NCBI GenBank assembly: GCA_963921795.1
Contig: OY997652.1
Location: 57,186,338 to 57,250,337 of the forward strand
Direction: 5' to 3'
Origin: Nannobrachium achirus
Lineage: Eukaryota; Chordata; Actinopteri; Myctophiformes; Myctophidae
Length of the DNA stretch: 64,000 nt
Shown here: one piece after another, positions 1-10,560 of the stretch
Layout: every line of letters begins with the position of its first letter
Numbering within the stretch: the first letter of the stretch is position 1
Notes under the pieces: model-generated
Told to the model about the DNA's origin: nothing
What the model saw: only the letters and a program-made list of their open reading frames with translations
Database searches by the model: none
Made by a program: the position numbers and the translations under genes

Positions 1-446
1 AGTAGTTTTCCCCCGAAAATAAATGTTTTAATTAGTTTAATCCTCTGGATCAGAGATAGAATAGAAATAGAAAGAGAAGCGCATTGCATCTTGGGTAGGA
101 AGAGGACAGAACTATAATGTTTCTCCTCACATAATAGGCTGGCTTTTCGTAATTCTGCCCATTTAAATTATATGTACCCAATCGTGACTCTTAGACCATT
201 GATAAGGTCCATGTGAACTAGTTTGTTGAAGCTTATTCGTTATGATGAGCGAGATCGCTTGCCGCGATCACCTCCCGCGGCCGTACCGGGCGATCTCCGT
301 GTCGCGCACTGCGGACAGTTGTTGAAAGCCACATTCAATATTCTCCACTGCACAAACTCCACCCCCGATAGCAAAAAGTGAATGGTTTTTTCTGGTTGGC
401 CAGTCAGGGAGTCTCAGGGACCAATCAGAAGGCTGACAAACGGTGA

Positions 447-593
447 ATTATGTGCACTAGTCAGCTACCAGCAGCAACAGCAGACACATTATTTTCTGTC
501 ATATTCCTGTCTACCGCTCCGGTGTACGGCTGCATTAAAACAGAACTGTTATCTTGACATGTTGTGTGTTTTATGAACTTTACAAAAAGTGAA
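447..593 (+). repeat. 147-bp direct repeat, copy 1
   Basis: This segment is nearly identical to 4310-4457, about 3.86 kb away in the same orientation. It differs by one substitution and a short T insertion in the second copy. The second copy starts just after the target duplication of the hAT element at 3127-4300. No coding capacity is evident. Confidence 0.85.
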
Positions 594-990
594 TCTCCAT
601 CTTTAATTATATTAATTAATATGTTAAATGATGTGTCCCAGCTACACCTAAACTACACACACAAGCGCTTGCTTCTTTGCTTGGTACCCTGTGCTGCAGC
701 ACCTAAAGCTCTTGCATTATGCCGGCCCTGTCCAAGTACGATTAAAAACTACTGAACGGTACTACTGTACTTTACCGATGATTAATGTGCTATAGTGCAA
801 GTAAAATGTAGCCTAGAACTTTTACCAAGCTGATTAATGCTGATATTCCAACAAGACAGGGTCTCGTATCATACAATACTAGTTTCCTCATTATGGTCCA
901 CTATTGTCCCCATGTCCAAGAACAGGGACGTGCAGAGAATGTTACAGAGGCAGGGGCTGAAATTTCTAAAAGGGCCTTTTGGTAGAAATA

Positions 991-1039
991 TCGAAAATAC
1001 CTGCGACGCGTTGTGAGCTTGGAGGTCTGCTATTTTCGG
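991..1039. repeat. Hairpin module, degenerate half
   Basis: It contains GCGACGCGTTGTGAGCTTGGAGGTCTGCTATTTTC split across the site, matching the right half of the recurrent hairpin module (full copies at 1918-1999, 19986-20068, 27256-27340). The left arm is mostly missing, leaving a short match to GAAAATA. Confidence 0.6.
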
Positions 1040-1301
1040 TGCTTGATACCACACTGAAATAAGCATAATCAAGTCAATACTGGAGATGGGGCATGGATCT
1101 CTACATAACGAGGGCAATGCTTTCAACATAAGATGCTGCATTCAAGGTTCAGGAGAGTTTGGATGAGGCAATTATGTTGAATGCTGTCTTCAGGTATGGC
1201 ATGGAAAGAGGGGCATTTGCATTTCTTTCACCATAGTAAAAACTGCATTCATGGTCTGGAGAGGGCACTTATTACAGGCGGATAAAAGGGCAGGGACTCA
1301 C

Positions 1302-1536
1302 GTGCCTGTACAGAACAGGGCAATGTTCCCGTTCTGTAGCTCGTAAGCCAGCGATTGGAAGAGGAAGCTCATGACCAGTTTGACGTAGGCTCCATGCCCC
1401 ATCATCCTCATGGCCTGGAAGAAAGGCTGTGGGCTCTGACCGGGGACGACGTCATTTGAGCCGTCCACCTGCACGTTCAAGGAACCCTTGTTGGAACTTT
1501 GCTCGTCTCCCTCTCCTTTGGCCAAATAACCAGGCT
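1302..1536 (-). CDS. Internal exon of an MFSD2-like transporter gene
   Basis: On the minus strand this exon reads into a hydrophobic stretch containing PFFQAMRMMGHGAYVKLV and then a predicted membrane segment ending NIALFCTGT. The pattern (aromatic pair, 'MxHGxYxKL', then a helix ending in 'LFCT') resembles the loop and following helix of MFSD2A/B, major-facilitator transporters of lysophospholipids and sphingosine-1-phosphate at the plasma membrane. A good donor (AC then GTGAGT) lies at 1301-1296. The acceptor is uncertain; the start given is the nearest plausible AG upstream of the VKPGY segment. The first ~37 residues are polar and not conserved-looking. No neighbouring exon was found, so this is either part of a gene with long introns running off the left edge or an isolated remnant. 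Family assignment is by memory of the motif, not by search. Confidence 0.5.
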
Positions 1537-1726
1537 TGACTTGGTTATTTGACTTGGTAGTTGGTGGCACAACAAAAACCACAGTAAAGGTTTTGTTATT
1601 GGCAAAATCTATCTATCTTCATCAGACAGGTGGTGGATTTGTTGTTATTAATAAGGACACCTCTACAGTATGGTCTCCTTAGGCTTAGTGTGGTACATGG
1701 TAAAACTCCCTTTCTATGTGTTAGAC

Positions 1727-2115
1727 CAGTGTTTCTCAACCTTCTTTCTGCATGGGCACACTTTTCATGTCCCAAGAATGCATGGGCACACCAACATAAT
1801 ACGGAGGTGTGAATATCGTCACTGTCGGGAAGAAACCTTGTATCTCCAAGTTTCAAATGTGTACGTTTCTTCGCAAATTAAAGCCCTGCTTCATCATACA
1901 AGGCTGTCGCACAACAGTAGTGAAAACAGCAGATCTACAAGCACACAACGCCTCGCACCGCGAGGCGTTGTGTGCTTGTAGATCGGCTGTTTTCACTAGT
2001 ATAAATCATTTTTAAAATGATAAATACAATACAATTCAAGGAGTTTCAAGGGGCACACTTGACCCTTCTCAGGGGCACACCAAAGGTCCCCAGGCACAGT
2101 GGTTGAGAAACACTG
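1727..2115. mobile_element. Non-autonomous hAT element with 8-bp target duplication
   Basis: The ends are inverted (CAGTGTTTCTCAACC at the left, GGTTGAGAAACACTG at the right) and flanked by identical 8-bp direct repeats TGTTAGAC (1719-1726 and 2116-2123). This is the signature of hAT-superfamily insertion. At 389 bp it is too short to encode a transposase. It carries a near-perfect copy of the hairpin module at 1918-1999. Confidence 0.93.
1918..1999. repeat. 82-bp near-perfect palindrome (hairpin module)
   Basis: Arms of about 40 bp meet at a GCACCGC centre. The arm reads GATCTACAAGCACACAACGC and its inverse follows. This is one of the best-preserved copies of the window-wide hairpin family. 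It lies inside the hAT element 1727-2115. Confidence 0.93.
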
Positions 2116-2288
2116 TGTTAGACTAGTCCTGTGCCCAGGGGGTATGCACACTCACAGTATATGAGGGATTGAAAGTAGGTGTCTCAGAAGTAATGTTGGA
2201 GATCCCAGACCGGTGCCCGTAAGGCAGAACCAAACCAATGACGGCCAGTTGTGTAATACCCGTCGTATCAGTCGTGATGTCAGTACTC

Positions 2289-2450
2289 TGACGTCAGAGC
2301 ATGACGTCAGCATGCAGACAGACGACACTGACGTCAGCATGCAGACAGACAGTGGACATAATCTCCAAATTTGGGTATTGTTTCAGCATACGGCTGTTAC
2401 CATGCTGGCAACACTGTTTAGTATCAGTGATGTCAGCATGCAGACAGACG
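2289..2450 (+). promoter_or_regulatory. Cluster of CRE-type palindromes in a short repeat
   Basis: TGACGTCA, the full cAMP-response-element octamer bound by CREB/ATF proteins, occurs at 2289, 2302 and 2329, with a one-base variant (TGATGTCA) near 2428. Three occurrences are part of a 21-bp repeat that continues GCATGCAGACAGAC. No transcription start is evident nearby, so function is unproven. Confidence 0.4.
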
Positions 2451-2455
2451 GTTAG

Positions 2456-3118
2456 ATGGCGGACAGCGGATGCCGGACGGACAGACATTCGGTAGATATA
2501 GGCCACCTGAAAGTAGCTCCTTTTTACTTGAGTTTTCTATCCTATTGATATGACCACGCACCCATTTCAGGAGATTCTAACATTCACGTTTGTTGTCCTA
2601 ACTTTGCATGCCCTTTTCATCTTATTGAATCATTTAATCTGGTCCAGTGAGTCTCAAGCCAACCCACCCACATCAAGGGACACACTCTGGGCCTTGTGCT
2701 CTCATATCTCTCCCCATGCACTGAGCTGCAGATCTCTCTCCTCATTTCTGATGTCTGTCTGCTCTCACATTATTAACACCAAAATTAGGAGAAATGTTCC
2801 GGTCTTCTGCACCACTCCCAAAATACAATCTCCCCCTAAACCATGTAGAGCTGGTCAATACATAAATAAATAAATACAAATATCTCGAGAGCCATTCTCG
2901 AACATATAGCACCCTGTTAGATAGTTAAATCCTGTGTTAAAACAACACGTGGCTGACACTCTATGACCAAAGAGGCAGTGCAGAAAAGTGTATTGTACAG
3001 ATTAGATTAGAACCTAAAGTACAGATATAGTTCACATCATCTTCCATTAGTATTTTATTACACCTCACTGCCAGGAGATGGCAGAGCAGCATTGTCTATA
3101 GGACAGCTAGCTGTAGCG
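2456..3118. other. No feature recognised
   Basis: I see no gene, repeat boundary or RNA in this stretch. A short open frame (2550-2873) lacks any recognisable domain. Confidence 0.4.
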
Positions 3119-3126
3119 TCCTAGAG

Positions 3127-4300
3127 CATACATGGGCAAGTTGGGCAACTGGCGGCCCGGGGGCCACATGCGGCCCCCACCTTCACTTAATGCGGCCCAC
3201 AGGTTAATACCGGAATACTAATATATTATTGATTTCAGCTGTTACAATACCAAACATGACCTGCTACTATCTTAGTAGCTTAATGACTGGTATAGTAGTA
3301 TTAACTCTTTCTGTGCGAAAACCGAATAATCTCGGTTCTTTTTTCCATTCCAATACAAATTTTTTAATCTATTTCGCTTACCCTGAGCTGCTAGTAGCGA
3401 CGTGGGTGGTCCTGGCTCCTCCACCGCTTCCCAGCGAGCCATTCTACTTGTCCCGATGATTTATTCCATTGAAAATGGTTTAGAAAAAAGTTTAGAGCCC
3501 CCCCAAAAAAACGCTGTTTCAGCAAGACGTATTAAGGATTACAAGAACCGACATTATTCGGTTCCTTTAGTAAAATGAATTAAATAATCGGCGGCACAAC
3601 GATCGCCCCGGTCTAATTTAGCATCCTAGCACAAGGCCGCGATTCTGTTTACATGGCCCGTAATGGGAAGAAAAGGCCGCAGCACGCCGCCCACTCCAAT
3701 AGAAAAACACATCTTTACAGCGGATTTTCTCCGGATTGTGTTCCGAGGCCAGCAGACAAGTTATTTTGGCGGCTGAATAACTTTAGATCGCTCTTCTAAA
3801 AAATTATATAGTCGATTGCTAACTGATAGCTAACTTCCTCCAGCTCGCTAGCATAGCACTCATTCGAGTGAAAAGCCAAGCCAGTTCAGGCTGGCGACCC
3901 GGATGTGATAGTGGATGCCTACGGGAGAATGGCTGGCACTCTAGCGGCACCTAGCGGCGCCCGGCAGCTATTGAGTTAAAATGTATTTTTTTTGTATATG
4001 TCCAATGTATTTGTATTTAAGTTCATAAAGTTAACATAAGTATATAACTAAATGCGTTGGAAATTAAATCAAAATGTTAGATTTCAGGATTCCAATTAAA
4101 AAATAACAAAACAATATTCAGGATTCCAATTCAAAAGAAGCAAAAATAGCCCATCTACAAGCTTGTAGATCTGCTATTTTTGCTTCTTTTGTATAAGATA
4201 CTAGAATGACAAAGTAGAACGTAGCGATATGCAATGTGGCCCTCTGGAGTGAAGGTGGAAATATAGTGGCCCTCGCCATCATCAAAGTTGCCCACCCCTG
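3127..4300. mobile_element. hAT-like element, 1.17 kb, 8-bp target duplication
   Basis: Identical 8-bp repeats TCCTAGAG flank it (3119-3126 and 4301-4308). The right end reads GTTGCCCACCCCTG and the left end contains TTGGGCAACTGGCGG, so the terminal repeats match after a small irregularity at the extreme left. No transposase frame is present. A hairpin module copy sits near the right end (4132-4191). Confidence 0.85.
4132..4191. repeat. 60-bp palindrome (hairpin module)
   Basis: Thirty-base arms (CAAAAGAAGCAAAAATAGC, then CATCTACAAG, and the inverse) meet with no loop. Only two positions mismatch. It lies within the hAT element 3127-4300. Confidence 0.92.
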
Positions 4301-4309
4301 TCCTAGAGC

Positions 4310-4457
4310 ATTATGTGCACTAGTCAACTACCAGCAGCAACAGCAGACACATTATTTTCTGTCATATTCCTGTCTACCGCTCCGGTGTACGGCTTTGCAT
4401 TAAAACAGAACTGTTATCTTGACATGTTGTGTGTTTTATGAACTTTACAAAAAGTGA
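4310..4457 (+). repeat. 148-bp direct repeat, copy 2
   Basis: Second copy of the sequence at 447-593. It starts two bases after the hAT target duplication. Confidence 0.85.
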
Positions 4458-4473
4458 AAGGTTTTGGAACCCA

Positions 4474-4827
4474 TTACCTTTGAAATGTTAAACCTTGAAT
4501 TGTAGAGTAGCAATGTAGCTGTCAAGAATGAGAGCATTCATTATCTTAAACAGCATTCATAACCCCAGGAAAGTATTCAAAGTCAGAGTTTCACTTGGGA
4601 AGACCACCATTTCAATATTGAACTATGTCATTAATATAACTTACCTAATAATATAAATTACCTTTGAAATGTTAAACCTTGAATTGTAGAGTAGCAATGT
4701 AGCTGTCAAGAATGAGAGCATTCATTATCTTAAACAGCATTCATAACCCCAGGAAAGTATTCAAAGTCAGAGTTTCACTTGGGAAGACCACCATTTCAAT
4801 ATTGAACTATGTCATTAATATAACTTA
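4474..4827 (+). repeat. Tandem duplication, two 170-bp units
   Basis: The units 4474-4643 and 4658-4827 appear identical over about 170 bp (period 184) and are separated by 14 bp. The absence of visible differences suggests a recent duplication. No coding frame is preserved. Confidence 0.9.
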
Positions 4828-5457
4828 GAGGAGTAGAAAAAAAGTTCCCCTTTTCTGTGTTGCCTAGAACTGGAAGATTGGGGTTTGTATTGTAAAGTAC
4901 AACGGTGTGATGTCATCAAGTTATATATATTGAAAATGGGTGGTGTTCCCCTTTAGCCTACTAACCCGACCCCCTCCCATGACATCCAACTCTCTCAGTG
5001 TGTGATGAATTTCTCACATATTTTGTAAACAAGTTTGACAACATCAGAATAGGCTACAACCGTCTCAGCATCACTGACTCATGTTGTTGAACTGGTCTCT
5101 CCACTCATCTCCACAAACTGGAAAGTGCTTTAAGGATGACTTCACCACTTTTCAACCTCTCTAATCTTCATATATAATTGGTCCTCACTAATGTTCACGA
5201 TAAAATGGCAAAAAAAGAAATAATAATAATAAAGAAAAAAAGAATACTAGGCTACTCAGTCTGTATCTTATAGGAAGGAGGGCTCTGGGGAGTTCAGAAA
5301 ACCGAAATTTTTAGATTTAAAAAAAGATATTTAGATTGTTAGGCTTATTGCAAGAACAATCCATTATAGCATTTCAGGAATAGAAAGCCTACAGTTTCTA
5401 TTATCTTGGATTCCCTATCGATGATGCCTCTTCTGTTCTATATACTTTGTATGTATG

Positions 5458-5496
<39 letters not shown>

Positions 5497-5549
5497 TCTT
5501 TGGTAATTGATGGTATCCTATGCATAGTAGGCTATTGTGTTCTATCCGT
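4828..5549. other. Non-coding stretch with a TA microsatellite
   Basis: No gene was recognised. A (TA)n tract lies at about 5460-5492. The rest is AT-rich. Confidence 0.5.
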
Positions 5550-6358
5550 CTGTCTTTCAATGTTATATATAAAGTGGTTCCTGCGTGTAAATAAGCCGAA
5601 AAGCTTACTAGGATCTCCTTTTAGTTGAAATTCAGGGCATACATTAAACCAAGACATATAATGAGAACCAATAAAAAAAACATAAAGCATGACAATGCAG
5701 CCATAGGGCAAAACGAGAAAAACTTAATGTAAAATGTGAAACCATGAGTCCCATTCCAGCATTAAAGGGACACTTAAAGAACATAATACCCTGATTAAGT
5801 AATTTAGACAGCAAACGAGTAAATAGAAAGACAGATATAATATAAATATAAAATGAATAGATAGGCTATTAATAAGAACACAGAACAGACAAACTTGACA
5901 GAACAAGACAAGACAAGACATTACTATGCAGTAATCCTGGTCTCAATAATGCCTCCCCCTGGCCAGCCGGGGCGCTTGATGGAGGGGAAAGGAACTGGTT
6001 GGAATAACGTGTTCCTTCCATGCGCTACGTCCATACCGGGGAAATCCCCCTGTCAGGTGAAAAGAAACAACTTGGACTCCTCATGCATTGAAGGAAGCAT
6101 GAGGTCAGTCCGTTGTCTCCCCAGGCGCGGCAGAGGGAGAGCAGAGCCCAGGATTACATAGGCAATTGGCACTGGGTGAAAAATGGGTTGCAAAATCGTG
6201 GGATAAAAATTATAGAAAAAAAAAAGACAAGACATGGCTTGGTCGCCCCACACTACAATATACAGTATATCCTTTTAGTTGTCCTTGTACCAATGATTTG
6301 TGCTGTCATGAAACTGTACTCTTAGTCTTTTTTTCTATTGCAAACTGCTAATAAACTC

Positions 6359-6390
<32 letters not shown>

Positions 6391-6393
6391 CTC
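5550..6393 (+). mobile_element. LINE-type 3' tail ending in (AATC)n, split by an insertion
   Basis: The pieces 5570-5627 and 6270-6393 together match the inverted tail at 53641-53790: sequence with CTTTTAGTTG, a CATGAAACTG motif and AATAAACTCTTC, followed by AATC repeats. Microsatellite-like tails of this kind end many CR1/L2-group retrotransposons. The two pieces are separated by a 642-bp insertion (5628-6269). Confidence 0.6.
5628..6269. mobile_element. Insertion with 12-bp target duplication, class unknown
   Basis: The 12-mer TCCTTTTAGTTG is present on both sides (5616-5627 and 6270-6281), and removing the segment restores continuity of the LINE tail. The insert has no terminal inverted repeats and no terminal poly-A. 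A long duplication of this type points to target-primed or repair-mediated integration. It contains no recognised coding sequence. Confidence 0.6.
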
Positions 6394-6589
6394 AGTGCAA
6401 CATGACGATGAAGTCTAAGTCAGGCTTTACTTGGGAGACGTAACGAGGAGGCAATGCACACACAGTGCTTCAAAGGGAATGCAAAGAAAGACTATACCGG
6501 GCACGGCTGCGAACGAAGCCAACTAGCGCCATTCATGAACGCTATCATAAACGTTCACCCGATATATGAACGATCTTTCATTGATCGCG

Positions 6590-6623
6590 TGGCAATATCA
6601 TGGTTAGAACCATGATATTGCCA
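6590..6623. repeat. Perfect 16-bp hairpin
   Basis: TGGCAATATCATGGTT is followed by AG and its exact inverse. The sequence is unrelated to the common hairpin module. No U-run follows, so a bacterial-type terminator role does not apply. Confidence 0.85.
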
Positions 6624-6687
6624 AGTGAAGCATGACCAATCCTGTCTGATTGGACATTATACTGTCCAATAGATAACTTCAGCTAAA

Positions 6688-6689
<2 letters not shown>

Positions 6690-6783
<94 letters not shown>
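6690..6783 (+). repeat. (GT)n microsatellite
   Basis: About 94 bp of nearly pure GT. It generates an artefactual Cys-Val open frame. Confidence 0.98.
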
Positions 6784-6784
<1 letters not shown>

Positions 6785-7127
6785 TGGGCTGGCCTGAACA
6801 ACAGCGCCCCTCCCTTAACATGTGTGGTCAGAAAAGGTACTACACCACAGGCTTGAGGCTACATACAGACCCACCCACATACATACACAAACAAACATAC
6901 ATACCTACACACACGGCCACGCTATGGAGACGGTGTGACCACCGCTCAAAAACAGGTTCACTTTAGCTGGCAAAAGCTCCTTTTTATTAGAACAATAGCA
7001 ACCACAATAATAAGAGAGAAAGTAGAAGTAAGTAAGTTTGGCTGCTGATCTAGGAATACAGGACACTATAGGTCAATAATAAATCAATATTTAAATACAG
7101 ATGTGCCATTTCAACTTCCTGTCCTGC

Positions 7128-8157
7128 CAGTGGCGTCAGTTCAGAAAAAGCTAAGGTATGGCAACATGACTGGTCTTGCATGCGCGCCTTCGCGCGCGTG
7201 CAAGACACCAGTCATGTTGCCATACCTTAGCAACAGGCATGATACATTTATTTTAAGAAGTACATTTTATTTGTTTCCCCCCGTTTCTACGGTTTCTTGG
7301 GCTGGATATGGCAGCCTGGAACGGTTGTTCAATTGCAGCTAAACTTGGCATGTTAGTAAACGTGCCACAATTAACAATAATGAATTGCACCTGTGCAGCT
7401 GACCTGCGGAACCTGGGTATACACCATTTTGTCAAGATGGGGAGAATACAAGTGTGGAGAATATCATTATAATACCTTGTTAACCCTGCAAGACCCGAAT
7501 TTCTACTGGCCAAATTAAAAAAATAAAAAATCAGATGGTGTTGTAGGAGTCCTAATCACAGGAAAATGTAATGTTAAAAAATTAATAATGTTTTTGTAAG
7601 GTGTTATAGCCATAAATCATAAATCATGCTAATTTGCATTTTGGGGATATTTTTCACGATAATAACACATGTACATGTTCTAGACATGCTAATGATCACG
7701 AAAAAAAATATTAAAGGAATTTTACTTATGTTTTAGTGAGGAGCTTCAGTTAAAAATTCAGATGTTGTTCGTCCAGACGCTAGAATTTCAACTTCTCTGG
7801 GAGGTGTGAATGTCAGTCTCTGTGGGGGGTATTTATATGCAAATATTGTGGCCAATGGCATTGTAATAGTAAACAATAGGATTTAATGGTGATGTTAATG
7901 TGAAAAAAGAATAGGAAAACAAATTATAAGATTTTCTAAAAAATGATTTAAAAAACGCTGGGCCTTGCAGGGTTAAAGTGACCATTTTGTAAAATTTTGC
8001 ATTTGTAGTTATTTTACTGTAATTTAACAACATAATAACCAGCACATATAGACAAAGAGACATTCATGGATTTATATTTAAAAGTAACTTTTATTTTCCC
8101 CCCTGGACCCAGGATATGGCAGCTGCATACCCCTGCCATACCCAATTGACGCCCCTG
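7128..8157. mobile_element. hAT element, 1.03 kb, 8-bp target duplication
   Basis: Flanking repeats TGTCCTGC are identical (7120-7127 and 8158-8165). The ends read CAGTGGCGTCAGTT and, inverted, CAGGGGCGTCAATT. There is no transposase frame. Near the left end lies a strong hairpin (7149-7240) of a different sequence from the common module. Confidence 0.9.
7149..7240. repeat. Long hairpin inside the hAT element
   Basis: Arms of about 40 bp (GCTAAGGTATGGCAACATGA onward, and its inverse ending in CATACCTTAGC) flank a CG-rich centre. It seems to be a subterminal palindrome of this element. Confidence 0.9.
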
Positions 8158-8205
8158 TGTCCTGCCATTGGTAAGACAGTAGATTTCCAGTGATTGGCAG
8201 AACAT

Positions 8206-8234
8206 TGAGCTTGTAGATCAGCTATTTTTGCTAT
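8206..8234 (+). repeat. Hairpin module, right half only
   Basis: TGAGCTTGTAGATCAGCTATTTTTG matches the right arm of the module. The left arm is missing. Confidence 0.7.
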
Positions 8235-8345
8235 TTGTATGACCTTCTCTGACTTCAAAGTTTAAATCTATTGTAAGTGGATTCGGGGAAACAGGGAAAG
8301 AAAATGAAGTCTGTTCAGCGATTTAAAAACCAATGTAAATGTATA

Positions 8346-8550
8346 ACTGGAGCTCAGTTAGTCTGTTCTTGAGAGACTACTATGTCAGTGGTTCTCAAAC
8401 CTTTTCATGTGAAGGACCCCCAAAATGATATTTATTTGGCCACAAACCCCCATCTCAAAATATTTAGTTCCAGGGACCCCCAGAAGCAAAATTTGAGTTT
8501 GCTTTAAAAATACATACATTCAAATATTTGCACACATTTTCACGACTATG
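8346..8550 (+). mobile_element. hAT-like 5' fragment, inverted copy at 37.7-37.93 kb
   Basis: It begins CAGTGGTTCTCAAAC at about 8396 and continues with GGACCCCCAAAATGATATTT. The flank and body match 37590-37926 in inverse orientation. The present copy breaks off where the kinase-gene inverted repeat begins (about 8551). The partner copy is complete enough to include the hairpin module. Confidence 0.65.
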
Positions 8551-8571
8551 AGAGGAATGTGACAGCACAGT

Positions 8572-8826
8572 GATGAGTCCTTCATTCACAACACGTTTAA
8601 AACTCTTCCTGTCCTTATTTACAGTCAGTGCTAAAGATTGTTTCTGTTGATTATTATTGTATTTACATTATTCTGTTCCATTTAATCTGTATTGATGGAT
8701 TGCAATAGTATTAATTTACAATTGTATTTTCAAAACAATCGGATTAAAATGCTTCTTATTAAACAATACGGAAGATATCGGTCCGTATGAGCGCACCATA
8801 TTGTGACATATCCGTGAGCCTTCAGT
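8572..8826. mobile_element. 255-bp insertion private to the left arm
   Basis: The sequence between two CAGT tetramers (8568-8571 and 8823-8826) is absent from the other arm, where CACAGTAATCCCTTTATTT is continuous (near 45121-45140). A 4-bp duplication is suggestive but too short to be decisive. The element class is unknown. Confidence 0.5.
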
Positions 8827-9059
8827 AAGCCCTTTATTTTTAAAATCTGAACGTTTGTGTAGACATACAGTACGTCACAAATTGTCTAAACTGCTCCAAA
8901 ACAGGCTGTGCTGGTTCCATGATGGTTGAGATACGACCGTCATGTTTCACGGCTACTTACAGTATGCACCTGGTCTAAGAGTTTAGCAGGTCTCTGACCC
9001 CTCAGGCAGGTAGAGGGGAGTATGCATGGTTGGTGGGTGCAGAGGAATCCAGTGGGACA

Positions 9060-9208
9060 AGATCTCTCTGTCTCTCTCCGCCCCGCTCACTACATATAAC
9101 CTGGTTCATTATCACTTTGTACCTGACACTGTGTGACTGCAGACATTCAACGTCTGAAGTCGACTTTCTACAGACTATAGGAGTGTGGCTCATCAGGACG
9201 TGTGACAG
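9060..9208 (+). promoter_or_regulatory. Putative promoter and 5' non-coding exon of kinase copy 1
   Basis: A TATA-like CATATAA lies at 9093-9099. A strong donor (GACAG then GTAAGG) lies at 9209. Both are conserved in the inverted copy at 44752-44900. An acceptor (TTTCCATCTAG) at 11395-11405 sits just upstream of the coding start, so a non-coding first exon ending at 9208 and a 2.2-kb first intron are inferred. The transcription start is not visible; about 9125 is expected from the TATA position. Confidence 0.5.
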
Positions 9209-9248
9209 GTAAGGACTCTAGCAGGAAAACAGACAATACAAAGATGCT

Positions 9249-9563
9249 CAGTGGTTCTCAACCTGTGGTACATGTACCACTGGTGGTACTTGAGACCAGC
9301 GGGGCTGCTGCAACTGCAGTAGGCTAAGAGACTATATGCTAGCACAGTTTGCACAGGAAGTTCACGGACGTAGTAGCCTACTGTAGCTAAATAAATCTGG
9401 CTGATGACCCAGTCATCAATTGGTTTAGGAATGCAACAAAAAAAAGACAAACAACATTTGCCAGCTGTGTGTTAACTACATAGCTGAATAGGATGGGGTA
9501 GGTCTACGCACCTGTATTTTAACTTTGTTTAGGCTGTATGGTGGTACATGGAGAGAACCATTG
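9249..9563. mobile_element. hAT-like MITE shared by both arms
   Basis: It starts CAGTGGTTCTCAACC with a GTGGTAC repeat and ends GAGAGAACCATTG. A relative at 16025-16527 has an intact 8-bp target duplication. The same insertion is present in the other arm (about 44065-44713), so it predates the inverted duplication. No clean target duplication remains. Confidence 0.65.
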
Positions 9564-10560
9564 ACTCTATAGTAAGTTATATTTGAAACAGAACATTTTT
9601 TTAAAGATTTTTTCCCTTTCTTTGACATATTCTGTTCATATTTTTTGTGAGTTCTTATAAAAACAAAATTAAAATCACACCTGTGTGAAGTCAGTGATGC
9701 TCACTTTCGCTCCTCACTCAAATACTAGTATCCTCTGACGTCATGTAATGTATAGCCTAGTTATAACCCCACGGGAAAACCCTTTGAAAGCTTAACCATT
9801 GTCATCAAATGGGAAAAGCCTTGGAAAAACGAAAGCCATGTATTGGAGCGGTTGGCACTGCTCTAAAAGGTGTGAGACAAACATTATGATGCATCAGAAA
9901 TACCGTATGACATCATACTATAAAGTGTTCTGCAGGAAATGAAACATTGGCACTTACTGCACAACTTGCATGAAATAAATGAATAATGTTGGCTTTAAAA
10001 TGCTGAAAAGCAATGGAAAACTAATTGACTACGAATAATAAGTATGGGCAGCCAAACACTAAACACAATGCTTGTGGGCTGTGAATGGCCAAGCGATTTA
10101 ACAACAAATATAAATGTAAATAGATGCACTCTGTCAAGGTGCCAACTTGCGACTTATGCACTTGTGGCCATATATGGCCTACTTATGCACCAGCAGAGTG
10201 CAGAAGTACCGTACTACTTTTGGTGCTGTTCAGTGCTGGCTGTCTGTACCGTATGTGGGTGGGCAAGGTGACACTGTTGAGGTACCATATATGCCTTGTT
10301 ACGTCACCAAGAACCTGCCTTTATACTCGCCTTTAAACTCACCAAGAACCTGCCCTACCTTTATACTGCCGGTCGGAAACAGACAGCACCGAAAATAGCA
10401 GGCTACTTGCACGCTATTCTGGGCAAGTAATAACCACGATTATTCATGCTAAGCTTCTGACTCAACAGAAACACCATTCGTGGATAACTATATTAAAGCA
10501 TCATTTACATATAATGGAGCCTGTCTTGCAAATCTTGTTTCAGGCACACTCTGATAAATA

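Larger units (their letters stand above)
1..1290. other. Left edge, no complete gene seen
   Basis: I see no complete gene here. The stretch contains a 147-bp repeat copy (447-593) and half of a hairpin module (991-1039), described separately. Positions 250-320 are GC-rich without a recognisable motif. Exons of the minus-strand transporter-like gene at 1302-1536 would be expected downstream on that strand, but I could not recognise one. Confidence 0.4.

Noticed and set aside
1630..2015. Overlapping open frames on both strands
   Set aside because: They lie in the hAT element and its palindrome and have no protein similarity.
5628..5800. Resemblance to a fish mitochondrial control region (CAGGGCATACATTAAACC)
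   Set aside because: Only a short phrase seems familiar, and I cannot support a nuclear mitochondrial insert without a search.
6694..6966. Open frame of repeated Cys-Val
   Set aside because: Pure translation of a GT microsatellite; the same applies to frames at 16522-16970, 24874-25065, 27244-27548 and 38601-38972.
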